A stretch of DNA of 64,000 bases, from positions 868,001 through 932,000 of the forward strand of contig NZ_JAULBC010000001.1 of assembly GCF_041060425.1 (NCBI RefSeq), given 5' to 3'. Every line of letters begins with the position of its first letter. The first letter of the stretch is position 1. Below the pieces are notes generated by a model that did not search any database, was not told the DNA's origin, and was given only the letters and a program-made list of their open reading frames with translations. Made by a program: the position numbers and the translations under genes. This DNA is from Danxiaibacter flavus (lineage in GTDB: Bacteria > Bacteroidota > Bacteroidia > Chitinophagales > Chitinophagaceae). Positions 54,310-63,519 of this stretch are shown piece by piece.

Positions 54310-54546
54310 CAATGTCGTTTAGTTAAGAGTTTGTAGTATTTAACACGCATAAGGTATCACGATCAGATCAATATTCGGGAGACCTCTCCTGTCGTCGAGG
54401 TGACGATGCGGTTCAAGAATTCAACATGATCATGTACTTGTTACCAGTGCTGTTGTGATTAGTTTTTCCGACAAGCCCGGATCGTCATGTCGACGATAGG
54501 CGACATCTCCCAAAGTTGACGATGCCTGCTTAACTAAACGACATTG
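54310..54546. mobile_element. MITE-like element, intact copy, 237 bp
   Basis: Perfect 18-bp terminal inverted repeats: 54310-54327 (CAATGTCGTTTAGTTAAG) and 54529-54546. Sub-terminal blocks are also inverted (GGGAGACCTCTCCTGTCGTC against GATAGGCGACATCTCCC), so the whole element is a long imperfect palindrome. It has no coding capacity. Related, altered copies are at 17380-17853 and about 28191-28345. I could not identify a target-site duplication with confidence. Confidence 0.65.
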
Positions 54547-54581
54547 AATTGCTAATAGCTGATAGCTGATAGCTGATAGCT

Positions 54582-55085
54582 CTAAGACTTGGCAACCTTT
54601 GTTTTGAATGAAAAATAAGTCTGGCTGATATAACTGAAGATCACCACAAACACAGTAGTAACAATTTTTGCTATCGTAGGATACCAACCCATGTGATCCA
54701 CGAAAAGTTTGAGAAAAACGTAATTAAGAAAGATGCAGCCAATAATTACAAGAAAATAACGGAACAATTGGATATGTCCTTTTAATCCCGATTCCTGGAA
54801 TATTACATACCGGCTGAGATAAAAACCAAAAGGAAACGTAACACAAAATGACATGAAGAATGAGGCGATGTGCGGACTCAGTGTTACAATTCCAAGATCG
54901 ACATTTTGTTTGTGCAGGATGAAATTATAGCTAACCGAAAACAGAATGATATCTAAAAGTGTGTTTGTTCCACCGCAGGCAGCATAGCGAAAAGTTTGCA
55001 GAGGAATAAACTTTTTAAACGGCGGGTAGAAAAAATCTACCAGCGCCAGAATTTTTTTTCTTATAGAATGGTGCAGTTTCTTCAT
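54582..55085 (-). CDS. GtrA-like membrane protein
   Basis: 167 residues with four membrane helices. The family blocks are FRYAACGGTNTLLDIILF at the first helix, FGFYLSRYVIFQESG after the third, and SYISQTYFSFKT at the end. GtrA-type proteins are thought to take part in moving undecaprenyl-linked sugars across the inner membrane during surface polysaccharide or glycan modification. No glycosyltransferase is adjacent. The N-terminal ~35 residues are basic and aromatic. The start at 55083-55085 is the only good one. Confidence 0.88.
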   Translation of the reverse strand: MKKLHHSIRKKILALVDFFYPPFKKFIPLQTFRYAACGGTNTLLDIILFSVSYNFILHKQNVDLGIVTLSPHIASFFMSFCVTFPFGFYLSRYVIFQESGLKGHIQLFRYFLVIIGCIFLNYVFLKLFVDHMGWYPTIAKIVTTVFVVIFSYISQTYFSFKTKVAKS

Positions 55086-55164
55086 TGCGGCGGCGAAGAT
55101 AATAACTCAAAATAAGGCAACATTGTTAATAATAAAAACAATGCCATATTATATTTTAATAAAA

Positions 55165-56913
55165 CTAACGTGTGTTAACCAGGGAGACCTGAGCCGACTT
55201 ACGACCCTGAAACAGAAGGCTTAATATAATTACAGCTAAGGCTCCCACCACGTTCAGCCACAAAAATCCGAAGCCAATTATGCCTTTTTTGTCGAGAATA
55301 AACAGGGCTATTATCAGTATTTCGCCCAAAACAGCGGCCCAAAACACGGCGTTGGCGCCGATTCTTTTCATGTAAAAAGCAACAAGGAAGATTCCCAGGA
55401 TTACACCATAAAACAACGAACCCAATACATTTACAGCTTCTATCAGGCTGCCCATCCGGTTACTGAACTGCGCCACCACGATACAAAACACGCCCCATCC
55501 CAACGTAAACCATCGCGAGAGATGGTATTGCCTGCGCTCGTTTTCTATTATGTCCTTTCGATGACTATTGAATCTGCAATAGAAATCAATCATGGTACAG
55601 GAGGCAAGCGCGTTTAATGCCGCTGCTATTGAGCCCCAGGCTGCAAGAAAAATTATGGCCACAAGTAGACCTACCAGACCCTTTGGAAGGTTGTCGATCA
55701 CAAAGCGTAAAAAGATATAATTTGTGTCATTCGTATCAATTGTACTGTCCGCCTTGCTTAAGTAAGTTTTATAATCAGTCCTGATAATATTTAAATGATT
55801 ATTGAAATAAGCCAGACTGTCGCGGTACAAACCGGTTTGGGTTTCGTTGTTGCTTTTTTCAGCCGCAGCATATGCCGTAACCAATTTCTGCTGATGCTGG
55901 CTTGCAAGATCAAAGTCCCGTTCAATTTTTCTTAATGTGTCGCCATAAGCGGTTTGGTATACTTTTTCGCTGACGCCACTGTTGAAGAAAACCGGGCCGC
56001 TTTTGAACTGATAAAAAGTAAATAAAAGCGCCCCAATTAGCAGTATCAGAAACTGCATCGGCACTTTTATAAGTCCATTCATCAATAATCCCAGCCTGCT
56101 TTCTGTCGTATCTTTTGCTGTTAAGTAACGCCCAACCTGGCTCTGATCCGTACCAAAATAACTGAGCGCCAGGAAAAATCCACCGATTATGCCGCTGATA
56201 AGGTTGTAGCGATCCTTCCATTCAAAGCCATTTTCTGTAAAGCCGGTAGTGATAACATTCAATTTTCCACTTGCGCCGCTTACTTTCAAAGCATCAACAA
56301 AACCTATCCCGTCAGGCAGTTTATGCACGATAAAATAGCCGGCAATGAACATTCCGGCGAAAATAATAATGAGCTGCAATTGCTGTGTGTACGCAACTGC
56401 TTTTGCGCCACCGGTTACTGTATAAATGATCAATAAACCACCCATTACGATGTTGGTCCAGTAGATGTCCCATCCGAACAGCGCCGATAAAATGATAGAA
56501 GGCGCATATATACTAATTCCTGTAGAAAGTCCCCTTGACAGTAAAAAAAGTGCTGATGTAAAGGTTCGTGTTTTTACATCAAATCTTGTTTCGAGAAACT
56601 CGTATGCGGTAAAGACTTTTAATTTATTGAAGATTGGAACGAAAGTAATACATAGCAAAACCATTGCTATGGGCAACCCGAAATAGTACTGAACGAAACG
56701 CATCCCATCAGTAAAAGCCTGTCCGGGGGCAGATAAAAAAGTGACTGCACTGGCTTGCGTGCCCATTATACTTAACAGTATAAGATACCAGGGCATGCTC
56801 CTGTTGCTCAGGAAGTAGCCTTCAAGATTTTTGGTAGTACGGCTTTTATACAGACCATAAATAATAATGCCGGCAAGCGTAAGTACTAAGACAATCCAAT
56901 CGAATTGAGTCAT
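55165..56913 (-). CDS. Sodium:solute symporter (SSS family)
   Basis: 582 residues, about 13-14 membrane helices. The first helix and following loop (IVLVLTLAGIIIYGLYKSRTTKNLEGYFLSNRSMPW) and ASAVTFLSAPGQA, YEFLETRFD, SRGLSTGISIYAPSIILS, and YTVTGGAKAVAYTQQLQ are family hallmarks. A ~90-residue hydrophilic insert (about 310-395, rich in Asp, Lys, Gln) between helices is longer than in the classical transporters but common in Bacteroidota members. It carries an organic solute in with sodium; which one cannot be told (sialic acid, sugar or similar). Its ATG overlaps the stop of a 37-codon ORF by 4 bases. Confidence 0.92.
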   Translation of the reverse strand: MTQFDWIVLVLTLAGIIIYGLYKSRTTKNLEGYFLSNRSMPWYLILLSIMGTQASAVTFLSAPGQAFTDGMRFVQYYFGLPIAMVLLCITFVPIFNKLKVFTAYEFLETRFDVKTRTFTSALFLLSRGLSTGISIYAPSIILSALFGWDIYWTNIVMGGLLIIYTVTGGAKAVAYTQQLQLIIIFAGMFIAGYFIVHKLPDGIGFVDALKVSGASGKLNVITTGFTENGFEWKDRYNLISGIIGGFFLALSYFGTDQSQVGRYLTAKDTTESRLGLLMNGLIKVPMQFLILLIGALLFTFYQFKSGPVFFNSGVSEKVYQTAYGDTLRKIERDFDLASQHQQKLVTAYAAAEKSNNETQTGLYRDSLAYFNNHLNIIRTDYKTYLSKADSTIDTNDTNYIFLRFVIDNLPKGLVGLLVAIIFLAAWGSIAAALNALASCTMIDFYCRFNSHRKDIIENERRQYHLSRWFTLGWGVFCIVVAQFSNRMGSLIEAVNVLGSLFYGVILGIFLVAFYMKRIGANAVFWAAVLGEILIIALFILDKKGIIGFGFLWLNVVGALAVIILSLLFQGRKSAQVSLVNTR

Positions 56914-57023
56914 GAAAATTGTTTAGTGAACCAATAGAAGAAAACAATCATTACCAACAATGCTATCAGTACCAGGAGGTACCAGCTTCGCCATTTTTTG
57001 AATAAAGGAATGTTTTCTTTCAT
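56910..57023 (-). CDS. 37-residue single-helix membrane protein upstream of the symporter
   Basis: Translated from the minus strand: Met-Lys-Glu-Asn-Ile-Pro-Leu-Phe-Lys-Lys, then WRSWYLLVLIALLVMIV, then FFYWFTKQFS and a stop. The basic N-terminus, one hydrophobic helix and a short polar tail make a plausible single-pass protein. Its stop overlaps the symporter start as ATGA, a strong sign of translational coupling. Such tiny ORFs before SSS transporters in Bacteroidota would suit a role as an accessory subunit; that role is inferred. Confidence 0.7.
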   Translation of the reverse strand: MKENIPLFKKWRSWYLLVLIALLVMIVFFYWFTKQFS

Positions 57024-57235
57024 ATGTTGATTTGAGGTGTCAGGTGTTAGGCGTAAGGTATCAGGTGTCAGGTATCAGGTAAAAGGCATGAGGCGTAAGG
57101 TTTGAGGCATCAGGCAAATGTTGGATTTCAACTTATTGCCTTACCCCATTCATTCGCCACGGCATCTGCACATTCGCCCATTTGCCCATTTGCCCATTTG
57201 CACATTTGCACATTTGCACATTGGCACATTTTCAA
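57024..57235. repeat. Short-period repeats between two small ORFs
   Basis: GGTATCAGGTGTCAGG words (57032-57112) lie before the 37-residue ORF. On the minus strand, directly behind the stop of the 51-residue ORF, is a TTGAAAATGTGCCAATGTGC run (57235 down to ~57165), the same tail as behind the permeases. Confidence 0.7.
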
Positions 57236-57391
57236 TTATCTCCGTCTTCTCCTGCCGCTGGCCAGGCCGCCTCCAAGCAATCCGATAATAAGACCGATAA
57301 GTAATCCGGCACGGACATTTTTGATCAATAACCCTAAAGCAACCCCAAGCACTATTAAAAACACAATGCCTACTTGTCTCCTGTTTTCCAT
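57236..57391 (-). CDS. 51-residue glycine-rich membrane protein
   Basis: Read from the minus strand: MENRRQVGIVFLIVLGVALG, then LLIKNVRAGLLIGLIIGLL, then GGGLASGRRRRR and a stop. Two short hydrophobic segments separated by Lys-Asn-Val-Arg, with an Arg-rich end. The glycine spacing recalls small two-helix membrane proteins. The function is unknown. Support: hydrophobic pattern, positive ends, a stop followed by the same repeat tail as other real genes here. There is no family match I can name. Confidence 0.55.
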   Translation of the reverse strand: MENRRQVGIVFLIVLGVALGLLIKNVRAGLLIGLIIGLLGGGLASGRRRRR

Positions 57392-58001
57392 AATAAGCCG
57401 CTAAAATCGGAAAATAATGTTTGTAAACGCAACCGCTGGTAATATTTTTGGCTATTAGCTGTCGGCTGTTAGCTTTTAGCTTGGGTATCAGGCGTCAGGT
57501 ATCAGGTGTGAGGTGTAAGGTATTAGGTATCAGGTATAGGTGTGAAGTGTAAGGCGTAAGGTTTGAGGCATATTAAATCGAATTTGTTAAAATATCGAAT
57601 GTCCAAGACTTACTTTACACCCTGAATCTTAATCCTGAATTACAGAGAACTAAAACCTAAAACTTGCTACCTCATATCTGATACTCACTGCTGTCAGCTA
57701 CCAGCTTTTTGCCATGGAAGGCTGTAGTAAAAAAATAACCAGCCGAACCACGCGTACTTCGTACTTCGTAAATCGTACTTTAAAACATTCTGGTTTGACA
57801 ATTCCTACACCGTACATCGTACCCGCCCGAACGTGCCGTCGGTACGGGCAGGCATCTAACATCGCACATTCTGACATGGAAAGCTGTAGCCAAAAAATAA
57901 CCAGCTGAACCATGCGTACTTCGTACTTCGTAAATCGTACTTTAAAACATTCTGGTTTGAAAATACTTACATCGTACACCGTACATCGTACATCGTACAT
58001 T
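57392..58001. repeat. 610-base spacer of short-period repeats and a duplicated block
   Basis: GGTATCAGGCGTCAGG words occupy about 57484-57570. A block starting at 57714 (ATGGAAGGCTGTAG) is repeated, with few changes, from 57876, an offset of 162 bases; both copies contain ACTTCGTACTTCGTAAATCG. Between them is a CCCGCCCGAACG / GTACGGGCAGG imperfect stem (57820-57853). The short open frames here are repeat-derived, not genes. Confidence 0.6.
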
Positions 58002-60635
58002 CTAGTTGTTTTTCGGAAGCCCTATCAAATTTGCCATCAATCTGTACGCGCCGCCAACACCTGCTGGTAGTTCCCGGAAGAACACGATGCCGGTGTATAC
58101 AAAATTGCCTTTGCCATAGGGCGCGATGATCAGGCTGCCTTTACTCTCGTTACTGTCCCACGAATCTTTCATGGAGAGTGGCGTCTGATAATGTGAATCT
58201 ATTTGCTCCGCGTGATAAATGCTGCGTTCCTGGATCCAGCCATCAAAATCTTTCGAAGTTATTTTGTTGGGAAAATTTAGTGCTGAGTTATCAGGAAGTG
58301 TAATGTTCACTTTGGCATTTTCTTCTGTTACCCTTGTTCTGCTGATAAGGAAAGGGTAGGGGCCGATCCTGGCATCAAACGGTCCGGCAGAGCTGTTGGT
58401 ATTGTACTGAACAATCAGGTTGCCTCCATTTTTAATGTAGTTCATCAGAACATCATACTTTAATGTGATCCAGGGATACACATTATAAGCACGGACGCCT
58501 GTGATAATTGCATCAAACTGTTTCAGGTTTTCGTCTGTAACCTCAGCTTCAGTTAAAATTTTCAGCTCATAACCCATTTGAATGAGTGACTGCGGCACTT
58601 TATCTCCGGCACCAACAATATACCCGATCTTTTTGCCTGCCGTTTTTATTTCTTCGTTCACGAGTGTTGTTGCATCACGATAGAAATAATTGATATGCGG
58701 AATGTGATCGTACTGAATTGTGCGCAGGTAGTGAGAAAACACCAGTCTCTTTCCATTGATGCCTGCGATAATGTCTACAGTCAGTTTTTTACCGAGATCT
58801 TTTTTGGCTATTTCCTTCAACGGCAATAAGGCCGCAAAAGTCTTTCCTTCTTCAAAATTTACAACGGTGTCTTTGCTGTATACGATTGAAGATTCCTGGT
58901 TTATTTTAATGGTAACCTTAACGTTCGCTGCATTTATGTTCGATTTGTATTGAACCTTTAGCGTAGGATTCTCTGTAAGAACATTTCCCGGTTTTATATT
59001 GGTGAGAACCACAGAGGGTGACATAGAAGTGATAACCGGTGTAATTACCACCAGCGGCTGGTATAGTTCACCTTTTACAGGGTCGGTGTATTTGTATTGC
59101 ACCGGCCTGTTTACAGAAAGGCGCAGTCCGTTAATGTTAAGCACGAATGTGGCGGTATATGCAGGACCGTTTTCTGCATTGCCTATCAGGAACTGGTTGG
59201 CTACATCAAAGCTGCCACCGTTAACCAAAGGTTTTTCAAGCCAGTATGGTTGAGACGGTTCTTTGTGATCAGGAACCTTCATTCTTTTTAAAACAATCAC
59301 GTTCTTGTTAACCGGAAGATCAACTCTTAATGCTGTATCGAATGCGGAAACAACAATGCTCTCAAGTGTCGCGCGTACGTCGTTTCTTTTATTAGCAAAG
59401 AACTGAAGATTTATATCGCTTTCAGGAACTACATACTCACTGCTGCTTGTAACATCAAGAAAAATTCCACTGCATGCAACAATCAGTTGTTGAATCTCCT
59501 TTAGCTTTTGCAATATCCACGGACTGTTTACAAACGATGATGTTTGCATTGCCTTATAAAGAGATACAAGACTATCAACAGAATGTTCCGGATGCTCAAA
59601 ATTGTAATTGCTGATGATATTGTCAATTCTTGATTGAAGTGCGTCGTAGTTGGTGTTTGGTGTTTTCTGTGGATTTGCTGTGGCAATGGCTTTGAATTCC
59701 CCGCTGGTTGCCATTGGCTGATTATCGGAGTCACGTTCAGCAAGCCGCTGTGTTGTGGTAACGATCCCTTCCATCAGGTCCTCTTTTGGTGCAGAACCTC
59801 CTGTAGTTGTAAAAAACTCGTATGACTCACCACGCTGGCGGGCAACACCAAATCCCTGGCTTTTATGCTGGCTGCGGCTCTCACTAGCAATCTCTCCATA
59901 ACCTTTGCCCAGAACCGGATTATAAACACCTACATCAATTTTGAACTGATCCGGAGATGTTGTGTTGGTGCCCCCAAAGTTGAAAGTGTTCCAAAGAATG
60001 CGTTTAGCTTGCCATGGACGAACACCATAGGTGAACTGTTCCGGGAACTTTGTACTGTCTGCAGCAATTTTGAATGCTTCATTCGCCAACAAGGCCGAAG
60101 CCCAGTGATGTCCGTGACCTGCGCGCTCATCGCCGGGGAAGCGGGTAATGATTACGTCGGGGCGGAATTTTCTAATCACCCAAACAACATCGCTTAATAT
60201 TTTGTCGTGTCCCCAAATTTTCAATGCTTCTTCCGCATTTTTACTAAAGCCGAAATCATAAGCACGGCTAAAGAACTGCTCAGGACCGTCAATTCTGCGT
60301 GCTGCCAGTAATTCCTGCGTGCGGATCAACCCTAATTCAATACCCTGCTCGTCGCCAATCAAATTCTGGCCACCATCGCCTCTCGTTAAGCTCAAATATC
60401 CCGTGCGGTATTGTTTTTCTTTGGCCAGGTATGCCAGCAGCCTGGTGTTTTCATCATCCGGGTGCGCAGCTATATATAACACGCTCCCAAATACATTTAA
60501 TTTCTTTAGTTGCTGATAAATTTCCGCGCTGGTATAAGTAACCGGAACCTGCGCAGTCAAATGACTGTATATAAAAGAGGTAAACAATCCAAAAAGCAGG
60601 TAAGCTTTGGCAACGGTATTTTTATTCATTAGCAT
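58002..60635 (-). CDS. Secreted PIG-L family deacetylase with C-terminal GATase-like domain
   Basis: 877 residues. Signal peptide to about residue 29 (HLTAQ). The PIG-L domain (~48-280) shows AHPDDE (His58, Asp60, Asp61) and the second metal motif HGHH (174-177), the two zinc sites of the LmbE/MshB group that remove acetyl groups from N-acetylglucosamine-type sugars. Residues ~380-620 look like beta-sandwich domains. About 640-877 resembles a class I amidotransferase-like/ThuA fold (KIGYIVGAGDKVPQSL, FDAIITGVRAYN, GGNLIVQYNT, PYGKGNFVYTGI). Such three-part proteins are frequent in Bacteroidota and their substrates are unknown. The first Met is used; a second is two codons on. Confidence 0.9.
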   Translation of the reverse strand: MLMNKNTVAKAYLLFGLFTSFIYSHLTAQVPVTYTSAEIYQQLKKLNVFGSVLYIAAHPDDENTRLLAYLAKEKQYRTGYLSLTRGDGGQNLIGDEQGIELGLIRTQELLAARRIDGPEQFFSRAYDFGFSKNAEEALKIWGHDKILSDVVWVIRKFRPDVIITRFPGDERAGHGHHWASALLANEAFKIAADSTKFPEQFTYGVRPWQAKRILWNTFNFGGTNTTSPDQFKIDVGVYNPVLGKGYGEIASESRSQHKSQGFGVARQRGESYEFFTTTGGSAPKEDLMEGIVTTTQRLAERDSDNQPMATSGEFKAIATANPQKTPNTNYDALQSRIDNIISNYNFEHPEHSVDSLVSLYKAMQTSSFVNSPWILQKLKEIQQLIVACSGIFLDVTSSSEYVVPESDINLQFFANKRNDVRATLESIVVSAFDTALRVDLPVNKNVIVLKRMKVPDHKEPSQPYWLEKPLVNGGSFDVANQFLIGNAENGPAYTATFVLNINGLRLSVNRPVQYKYTDPVKGELYQPLVVITPVITSMSPSVVLTNIKPGNVLTENPTLKVQYKSNINAANVKVTIKINQESSIVYSKDTVVNFEEGKTFAALLPLKEIAKKDLGKKLTVDIIAGINGKRLVFSHYLRTIQYDHIPHINYFYRDATTLVNEEIKTAGKKIGYIVGAGDKVPQSLIQMGYELKILTEAEVTDENLKQFDAIITGVRAYNVYPWITLKYDVLMNYIKNGGNLIVQYNTNSSAGPFDARIGPYPFLISRTRVTEENAKVNITLPDNSALNFPNKITSKDFDGWIQERSIYHAEQIDSHYQTPLSMKDSWDSNESKGSLIIAPYGKGNFVYTGIVFFRELPAGVGGAYRLMANLIGLPKNN

Positions 60636-61152
60636 GTTGAATTAAGGTTTACGAAGATAAGTTGATTCGCTGAGAAGTTGAATTGTTGGGAAAAGGGGGA
60701 TTAATATAATTATTTGATAAAAATTGTATATGAAAAGATGCTGAAGATAAATGCATTCATATTATTTCTCCTGAACGCAAAGTCCCTGCCCTGCTCACAT
60801 GGCCCTGGGAGGAGACTTTGCGAAATCAGAGAAGGCTCATGCAGTGAGAGGCATCTAATAAGTTTTAGAATGACACATGGCGAATTTGTTTGTTCTCCTA
60901 AACGCAAAGTCCCAGGCACACGCACAAAAGCCTTTGTGGAGACTTTGCGAAGAAGGTTCTGGTGAGGGGGGGTATTGTCGAAGTTTTTACTTAGAAAGAA
61001 AGGTGGCTCATGCAGTTGAGTATGTCAACTTCTTTATTTCAATAGTACTCCTCCAAAAACGCAAAGTCCCAGGCTTTTTCACAAGGCTTTTAGGGAGACT
61101 TTGCGGAGAAGCCTCTTGAAATAATGTTTGTTCTCGCCAGATCCCAGCGGTT

Positions 61153-61450
61153 TGAACTTCTCCGCAAAGTCTCCTTCCAGACTATGTGCGTTAGGCAGGG
61201 ACTTTGCGAATTGGAAGAGGCTCGTGTAGTGAGAGGCATCTAATACATTTTAGAGCACATTAAACAGCTACAACAAGTAGCATCTGATTGTAATGCAATC
61301 TGTGATGATTTGTGTTATTTGATAGTTCTGCTAAATTTATTTATTCTCCTAAACGCAAAGTCCCAGGCATATGCACAAAAGCCTTTGTGGAGACTTTGCG
61401 AAGAAGGTTCTGGCGAGAGTGTTATTGTCGAAGACTTTGCTTAGAAAGAA
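61153..61450 (+). repeat. 298-bp direct repeat, copy 1
   Basis: Nearly identical to 62023-62320 (offset 870), differing at only a few bases. It spans one minus and one plus REP unit and the linker between them. Confidence 0.8.
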
Positions 61451-61867
61451 AGCAATCTGTACTGATTTGTGTTATTTGATAGTTCTACTAAATTTATTTA
61501 TTCTCCTAAAAGTGAGGAATTTAATCACAATACAAGTTCAAAGCATTCTTTCGCCCTTATTGGTATTGCACACTCACGCTGCCGTCGTTGTTGTGTGTGT
61601 CGGGCAGGTAAGTGAGCGAAAGCACACCAACAACAAAGTGTGCCGGTATATACTAATAGTAAACCAAATAGTCCGTTTGTCGAGTGGCTCGTTTGATTTT
61701 GCTTCGATATATGCGCTGCTGTTGTATTTTTTTTCTTGCCTCATTCACTGCTGCGGCCATGTTAGCGCAGCGTGTGTCGCCCGGCAGACAAGTGAGGATT
61801 TTTATCGTAATAGAAGTGCAAGAACTTCGTGAGATAGGAGGAGATGATGGCAAAAGCACCAATCATA

Positions 61868-61896
61868 AAAGTCGCTTGAACACCTCAAGCGGCTTT
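61868..61896. terminator. Terminator-like hairpin inside the repeat region
   Basis: Arms of 12 bp with one mismatch (AAAGTCGCTTGA / TCAAGCGGCTTT). No gene that it could serve is recognised. Confidence 0.4.
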
Positions 61897-61930
61897 GTAA
61901 TATTTACGAAACGGGAGTTCATTTGTTTAG

Positions 61931-62023
61931 AAAAGAACATGCAGTTCATTGACTGCTCGATTATCTAAAATGAGATGAATATCTGGTTGTCTCACTTGTG
62001 TTGTTGGTACGCTTTCACACCTT
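61931..62023 (+). repeat. ~93-bp direct repeat, copy 1
   Basis: Identical by eye to 63841-63933 on the other side of the RAYT gene. The second copy continues into TTTTCTTTGCGG and a GTTGTTGGTA / TACCAACAAC inverted repeat (63910-63919 with 63946-63955), whereas this copy is cut off by the 298-bp repeat. Confidence 0.75.
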
Positions 62024-62320
62024 GAACTTCTCCGCAAAGTCTCCTCCCAGACTATGTGCGTTAGGCAGGGACTTTGCGAATTGGAAGAGGCTCGTATAGT
62101 GAGAGGCATCTAATACGTTTTAGAGCACATTAAACAGCTACAACAAGTAGCATCTGATTGTAATGCAATCTGTGATGATCTGTGTTATTTGATAGTTCTG
62201 CTAAATTTATTTATTCTCCTAAACGCAAAGTCCCAGGCACACGCACAAAAGCCTTTGTGGAGACTTTGCGAAGAAGGTTCTGGCGAGAGTGTTATTGTCG
62301 AAGACTTTGCTTAGAAAGAA
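62023..62320 (+). repeat. 298-bp direct repeat, copy 2
   Basis: Partner of 61153-61450. Its left end abuts the 93-bp repeat precisely, which suggests copy 2 was inserted there. Confidence 0.8.
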
Positions 62321-62882
62321 TGCCAATGTGTGTGGGAATGGACTTTGCGAAGAAACCCCTGGAAATAATGTTTTGCCTTCGCCAAATTCCAGCGGTGCAA
62401 ACTTCTCCGCAAAGTCTCCTCCCAAGCCATGTGCGTTAGGCAGGGAATTTGCGAATCGGAGGAGGCTCACGCAGTGAGACGCATCTAATAAGTTTTAGAA
62501 TCACACATGGCGAATTTATTTGTTCTTCTAACCGCAAAGTCCCAGGCATACGCGCAAAAGCCTCTATGGAGACTTTGCAAAGAAGGTTCTGGTGAGCGTG
62601 TTATTGTCGAAGATTTTGCCTAGAAAATGGGCTTAGAGAGACTTTGCGAAGAAGCCTCTGTAAATAATGCTTTGTTCTGCCATATCCTCACGGTGCGAAC
62701 TTCTCCGCAAAGTCTCCTCCCAGACTATGTGCGTTAGGCAGGGACTTTGCGAAATCAGAGAGGGTTATTTTCGTCAGGTGTATCTAATCACTTTAAGATG
62801 AATCAGGCATCAATAAACTGCAAGCCATTTACTCAATATTATACATTAACTCTATATTTGAAAGTATTAAACATATAGCTCG

Positions 62883-63464
62883 ATGAGTGTAAGAAAGCTC
62901 ATTCCGGAAACAGATGGGGTTTATTTTATAACATTTACGTGTGCAAGATGGCTGCCTTTATTTAAGATAATAAATGGTTATGATGTTGTGTATAATTGGT
63001 TTAACGTCCTGAAGCAAAAAGGACATTTTATTATTGGTTATGTTGTAATGCCTGATCATGTGCATGCTATCATCGCCTTCCGCAACACTGGTAAACAAAT
63101 AAATAAGACCATTGGTAATGGCAAAAGATTCATGGCATATGAAATTGTGCGGCGTTTAAAAAATCTGGGTTGTGATGAAGTGCTTGAGCAAATGCAAGGT
63201 ATGGTAAATAATACTCAAAAGTTGCTTAACAAACATCATGAAGTATTTGAACCGTCATTTGATTGGAAAGAATGCAGAACGGAAAAGTTTATCATACAGA
63301 AGCTGGATTACATCCATTGGAACCCTTGCAAATCAGAAAACAGACTTGTAGAATTACCAGAGCAATATGAACATAGTTCTGCCAAATATTATATAGCTGC
63401 TGAGCAGGGAGCATATGCGATAACCAGTTATATGGAGTTGGAGGACGTAAATCTAACTATTTAA
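62883..63464 (+). CDS. REP-associated tyrosine transposase (RAYT, Y1/HUH family)
   Basis: 193 residues. The HUH motif is in GYVVMPDHVHAII (about residues 52-64): His, hydrophobic, His. The N-terminal YFITFTCARWLPLF is the first strand and helix of Y1 transposases. The late segment FIIQKLDYIHWNPCKSENRLV corresponds to the YIHxNPV block of REP-associated transposases; its Tyr is the likely nucleophile that attacks single-stranded DNA. Members are single-copy relatives of IS200/IS605 TnpA that cut and join their cognate REP hairpins. Here REP units lie on both sides, minus-oriented before and plus-oriented after, the usual arrangement. All catalytic parts are present, so it may be active. Confidence 0.9.
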   Translation: MSVRKLIPETDGVYFITFTCARWLPLFKIINGYDVVYNWFNVLKQKGHFIIGYVVMPDHVHAIIAFRNTGKQINKTIGNGKRFMAYEIVRRLKNLGCDEVLEQMQGMVNNTQKLLNKHHEVFEPSFDWKECRTEKFIIQKLDYIHWNPCKSENRLVELPEQYEHSSAKYYIAAEQGAYAITSYMELEDVNLTI

Positions 63465-63519
63465 CTGTATCATTTTATGTTACCGGGTTACGCCTAACGA
63501 ATATGTTTGTTCTCCTAAA

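Larger units (their letters stand above)
54033..54581. other. Spacer between convergent genes with terminator, half repeats and a MITE-like element
   Basis: After the terminator (54073-54102) a partial second copy of its right arm appears (about 54178-54205: CATTTATTTGATACTACCC). CTGCCAGCT / AGCTGGCAG (54136-54164) make another small stem. The MITE-like element is at 54310-54546, and GCTAATAGCTGATAGC words (54550-54585) lie before the end of the next gene. Confidence 0.6.
60776..62751. repeat. REP/BIME-like array, ten full units left of the RAYT gene
   Basis: Each unit is ~47 bases, begins CGCAAAGTC and ends GACTTTGCG, so it folds on itself. Plus-oriented units: 60776-60822, 60903-60949, 61060-61105, 61354-61400, 62224-62270, 62533-62579. 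Minus-oriented: 61163-61208, 62033-62078, 62408-62453, 62706-62751. From 61060 onward they alternate strictly. Half units lie near 62338-62352 and 62640-62655. The linkers are also repeated: GTGAGAGGCATCTAATA after minus units, GAAGAAGGTTCTGG after plus units. Alternating inverted units are the layout of bacterial interspersed mosaic elements. Confidence 0.85.
60636..62882. other. 2.2-kb gene-free region made largely of REP-type repeats
   Basis: Apart from the REP units (60776-62751) and the duplications described separately, the stretch 61504-61930 is unique and holds one terminator-like hairpin (61868-61896). Every open frame here crosses repeats and lacks a recognisable domain. Confidence 0.6.

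Noticed and set aside
54400..54420. tRNA-like GGTTCAAGAATTC
   Set aside because: No acceptor or anticodon stem can be formed around it; it is part of the MITE-like element.
61371..61968. ORFs of 153 and 94 codons in the REP region
   Set aside because: Both begin in or run through repeat units, and their composition (Cys/Leu/Val runs) looks like translated repeats.
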